From positions 17,696,223-17,760,222 of the forward strand of contig CM023539.1 in NCBI GenBank assembly GCA_013350335.1: a DNA stretch of 64,000 bases, given 5' to 3'. The position numbers and the translations under genes are program-made. The notes beneath the pieces are model-generated. The model was not told where the DNA came from and ran no database searches. It saw only the letters and a list, made by a program, of their open reading frames with translations. The stretch comes from Chimonanthus salicifolius. Its lineage: Eukaryota; Streptophyta; Magnoliopsida; Laurales; Calycanthaceae. Below, one piece after another: positions 61,089 through 64,000 of this stretch (its first letter is position 1; the number at the start of each line of letters is the position of its first letter).

Positions 61089-61320
61089 GCCCTGAAATGT
61101 TTTTAGATCCTCTGCACTTATGTTAAATATCTTTTGAGGATCTGTCAGAGTTTTTGGATTTTTTTTTTTTTGCATTTTAAGATAATCTGAGTGAATGGAT
61201 TATGAATGTTTATGCTTTTCAAGTAAAATGTTGAGTTTTTATCGTGCTATCTTTTTTAATAAGTTTTATTGGGGTATATGTGTTTCCATTTTTTGATAGC
61301 ACCCTTTGTCAATTTATGAC

Positions 61321-61631
61321 AAAAAGGGGGAGAAATATATTGATGGGGAGACTTATTGAGAATTTTTTTTTTGGAACTAATACTGAGAGGGAGACTGAAA
61401 AATCCTACCAGATATGTCATATGTTTTCTGCAGGAAGTATTTTTTTAGGCATATATTGAGGGGGAGAAAATTGAAGACTGAAGATGTCATGTTTGTATTG
61501 AGTCTTTTGTTGAGTCATGAAAGATCATGTATTGGTAGTATTATTTTTTCCAAGGCATGTAATAATTCAGTGTTGAAAGAGTTGTATTTTTAGAGTCTAG
61601 GTTCTCTCATGAAATTGACAAAGGGGGAGAT
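61321..61631 (+). other. Repeated polypurine tracts before the 3' LTR
   Basis: AAAAAGGGGGAGAAA (61321), GAGGGGGAGAAAA (about 61458) and AAAGGGGGAGATTATT (about 61620) occur within 310 bp. The last lies directly before the LTR and is the likely priming tract. Confidence 0.75.
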
Positions 61632-63090
61632 TATTAGCCCTCTGGTCTATCCGTGTCTTCTTGTTGTCAATTTCGTAACAAGTGTTAGAACCTTGCCTAT
61701 GGAAGAATGAAGTTGTTGCATGAAGATTGGTGAAGACTCGAAGCATAAGGTTGAGCTCTATGAAGCTTCTCCCGGTGCTGTGGCAACCAAGCAAGTAAAT
61801 TGGATCTTAGTAAACCTTAGGTTGAACCCAAAACAATTCTTAAGGAAAAATCTTAATCTCAAGCCCAAGTCAAGGAGCCCAATTTTATAGTCAAACTATA
61901 TCCATGTCAGCTAGACCCGTCGAATGTTTTTACTTACCCATCGAGCAGGCTTTGGGTTGTTTCGACCAGTCAAGTACAGTGTTCAACTTGTCAAAGAGTG
62001 CTGGGAAATTGTCTCTCAGGTTTGACTAGTCGATCCTTTTTCGACTTGTCGAGGAGCCTCTCTTAACCCATCCGTTTGTAATTGGTGTGTTTTGTGGGTG
62101 GTCTCGACTTGTCGACACCAAGTCACCAACGCCTCAACCTATTGAGGAGCGTGTCATTCTCTAGCCGTTGAAATTATTTCTTAGATATATAGCTCCAAGC
62201 TTAAGTGTGAAAAAGGAGATTAGATGAGAGAAAAAAAGTGAGAGATTATCTTCTAGGTTCCAGCAGAGGTTCTCTCCGTTGCCAATTTCCATGAACTTCC
62301 AGTAATACTCTCTAATCTCTTCTACAACCGTTAATGGAATATCTAAGCTTTCTATTGAATGAGATTAAAAATTTGATTACTGAGAAAAACCCAAAACTCT
62401 ATTAGACCTTCAGAGAAGCCCTTCGCATTGGAAAATCTTATCAAACCTCTACAAATCTTTATCTAGGGAATCATGTACCACTTAACCAGACCCTAGATCT
62501 AGTATCCTGCTTTGGTTGCTGACACTGGAGATTTAATAGCACTGCGGACTGGAGTATGCAGGAGACAAATTGAAGAACACTTCTGAAGATTCAAGCAAGA
62601 CCCAAAGGCAAGTATTCTTTCTTTTCATTTTTATTTCTCAATCTTGTAAGGTGGATTAGATATCTGCGATCGAACCACCATAAAAAATAGATGTCAAGGA
62701 GTAGAGCTCGGTGGTCGAACCTTTCAAAACCTAGGTGTGTATTGATAGGATATTTTTACGCTTTCATAGTGTGTTTCAGACAGCCCAAGGTTGGGGCCCA
62801 AGAGTGGATGTAGTTTCAGGTGAACCAAACCACTATAAATCGTTGTGCATGTGTGGTTTGATTTGATGGTTTGTTTATCATTATTTTTCACATACATAAG
62901 TTTATTTTCCACTATACATAGCCTGATTAATTAATTCACATATCTTTGATTAATTGGATTATCTACTATGGTCGATAATTTTATTTGGAAAATAAATTAA
63001 AATTGATTAAGGTTATTAATTAAAATTGAATTGGTCCTATTAACCCCCCTCTAGGACCCGTGCATTGGTCTAGCCGGGACTTACACAAGG

Positions 63091-63230
63091 TACATGAGAA
63101 GAGGGAAGCCAATTGGAAGGAAAGAATGCAAAAGGATATGATAGTGCAATGACAAAAAACATGGTTTATAATAGAGCAGAATGGAAAAGTTATAATTAAA
63201 AAAGAGAACCTAGGTAGAAGGAAAAGTGAC
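63091..63230 (+). pseudogene. LINE relic, second part
   Basis: The frame resumes after the insertion with YMRRGKPIGRKECK and then NRAEWKSYN, matching in order the RGRPKK and DRAEWR motifs at the C-terminus of plant LINE reverse transcriptase proteins. Confidence 0.65.
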
Positions 63231-64000
63231 TAATGATGATAACAATGATCTGAGTCCAACCATTCAACTGAAACTAAATGAAATTGTACAATTATTTATT
63301 GTTGATCTTAGAGGACTTAAAAATCATAACTAGAGTCCTCCAATTGAGTTGATTTTTGTTACGTACCATGTCCAAGAATAGACTTTTTTAACTAATCCAC
63401 TGCCATGATATAGGTGGGCCCAATGAACTCTCACAATGAGAACCCTTGAGACATACAGCTAAAAACTACTAGATTGCTTCTGCAACCCTAATTCAGCACT
63501 TCATGTGCACCCTTATGTTGGGTCCACCTAGGCCCATGTGGATAGGATGGTTGGAGAGGTCTTTCCTTGAACAGGTGTCTACCAAATCATCTTGATTGGA
63601 TAAGTAAAGCCATGTTTTTAAAGACCCAAAGTTTGGATACTTCAAAAAAAATAATTAAAACCAACGTATGTGGGCTTCAATTCAAAGGTGGCTTATCTTA
63701 AAATGGGTTCAAATTTGGTATGCATCTAATTCATAAGGGTAGGGAAGGGTGAAAATTTTCAACTCCGTCACCAAATCACCATATCATATAGGCCCCTTCC
63801 TTGGGCTGAAATAAGCTGAAAATCCATGGATTGAAGGCCTGACTCATCATACCAGCCCATGAGCCAATTATTTGAATGATTTGGGCCCCAATGAAAGCCA
63901 TTTTGAACGCTGTATGCGAATTAGACCAATTGCAGCTTATGTTCCAATCCTTAGCTCATGTTCATTCTTGAATTCATTTTTAATTTGCTGCCATATGTGG
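63231..64000. other. Intergenic or intronic sequence, nothing recognised
   Basis: No coding frame, repeat with clear ends or RNA gene was found. It may lie inside the first intron of the At4g18490-like gene if the missing exon is beyond the window. Confidence 0.4.

Larger units (their letters stand above)
57628..63085 (+). mobile_element. Gag-only, Sirevirus-like copia element with TSD caagg
   Basis: The 5' LTR is 57628-59029 and the 3' LTR 61632-63085 (about 1.4 kb each), ending GGGACTTACA. The 3' copy begins TATTAG instead of TGTTAG. Perfect duplications caagg lie at 57623-57627 and 63086-63090. The primer-binding site TGGCATCAAGAGC follows the 5' LTR (from 59032). The 2.6-kb internal region holds a gag-type pseudogene only; no protease, integrase, reverse transcriptase or RNase H is seen. 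Three AAGGGGGAG-type polypurine words precede the 3' LTR (61321, about 61459 and 61621); repeated polypurine tracts are a known Sirevirus signature. Movement would need proteins from another element. Confidence 0.9.

Overview
This is a stretch of a flowering-plant nuclear genome with few genes and many transposons. Two spliced genes of plant type lie at the ends, both on the minus strand. About 50 kb of transposable-element debris lies between and inside them. I see no bacterial, organellar or CRISPR-like features and no tRNA or rRNA genes. The species cannot be named from the sequence.

Layout. (1) 1-2.7 kb: a bromodomain GTE-family transcription regulator in four coding exons, with the stop codon in the window and a telo-box next to the start. 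(2) 2.7-34.4 kb: nested retrotransposons. They comprise a complete TRIM mini-element (3485-4212), a three-LTR TRIM array (6968-7948), a tandem array of minus-oriented Ty3/Gypsy (Tekay/Del-like) elements that share LTRs (7949-34006), a solo LTR (12067-15389) and a full plus-oriented relative (22929-32053) nested in the last LTR. (3) 34.5-45.5 kb: a solo LTR with intact target-site duplication (TSD), several hAT-type non-autonomous elements with 8-bp TSDs, a ~300-bp tandem repeat, AT microsatellites and old unidentified sequence. (4) 45.6-56.6 kb: a 13-exon plant-specific gene of unknown function (At4g18490-like). Its reading frame could be followed through every splice junction, but its first exon was not found. 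Its large intron holds LTR-like relics and a hAT MITE. (5) 56.9-63.2 kb: a LINE relic split by a gag-only, Sirevirus-like copia element with perfect 5-bp TSDs. (6) The last ~0.8 kb shows nothing recognisable.

The GTE protein would read acetylated histones in the nucleus; the second gene has no known role that I can support. Nothing suggests that the two genes work together. The transposable elements show a clear relative history: insertion of LTR elements, recombination into tandem LTR-sharing arrays and solo LTRs, then nesting of younger copies. Several boundaries are fixed to the base by TSDs, and in one case by an unoccupied paralogous site inside the same window.

Most likely to repay a second look: a damaged duplication in reverse transcriptase shared by all three Gypsy copies (a non-autonomous family moved in trans), the gag-only Sirevirus-like element, the hAT elements built from GGGTCGGGT or ATCGGCCGAT words, and three separate tandem duplications inside the coding part of the second gene, one of which copies exon plus intron.
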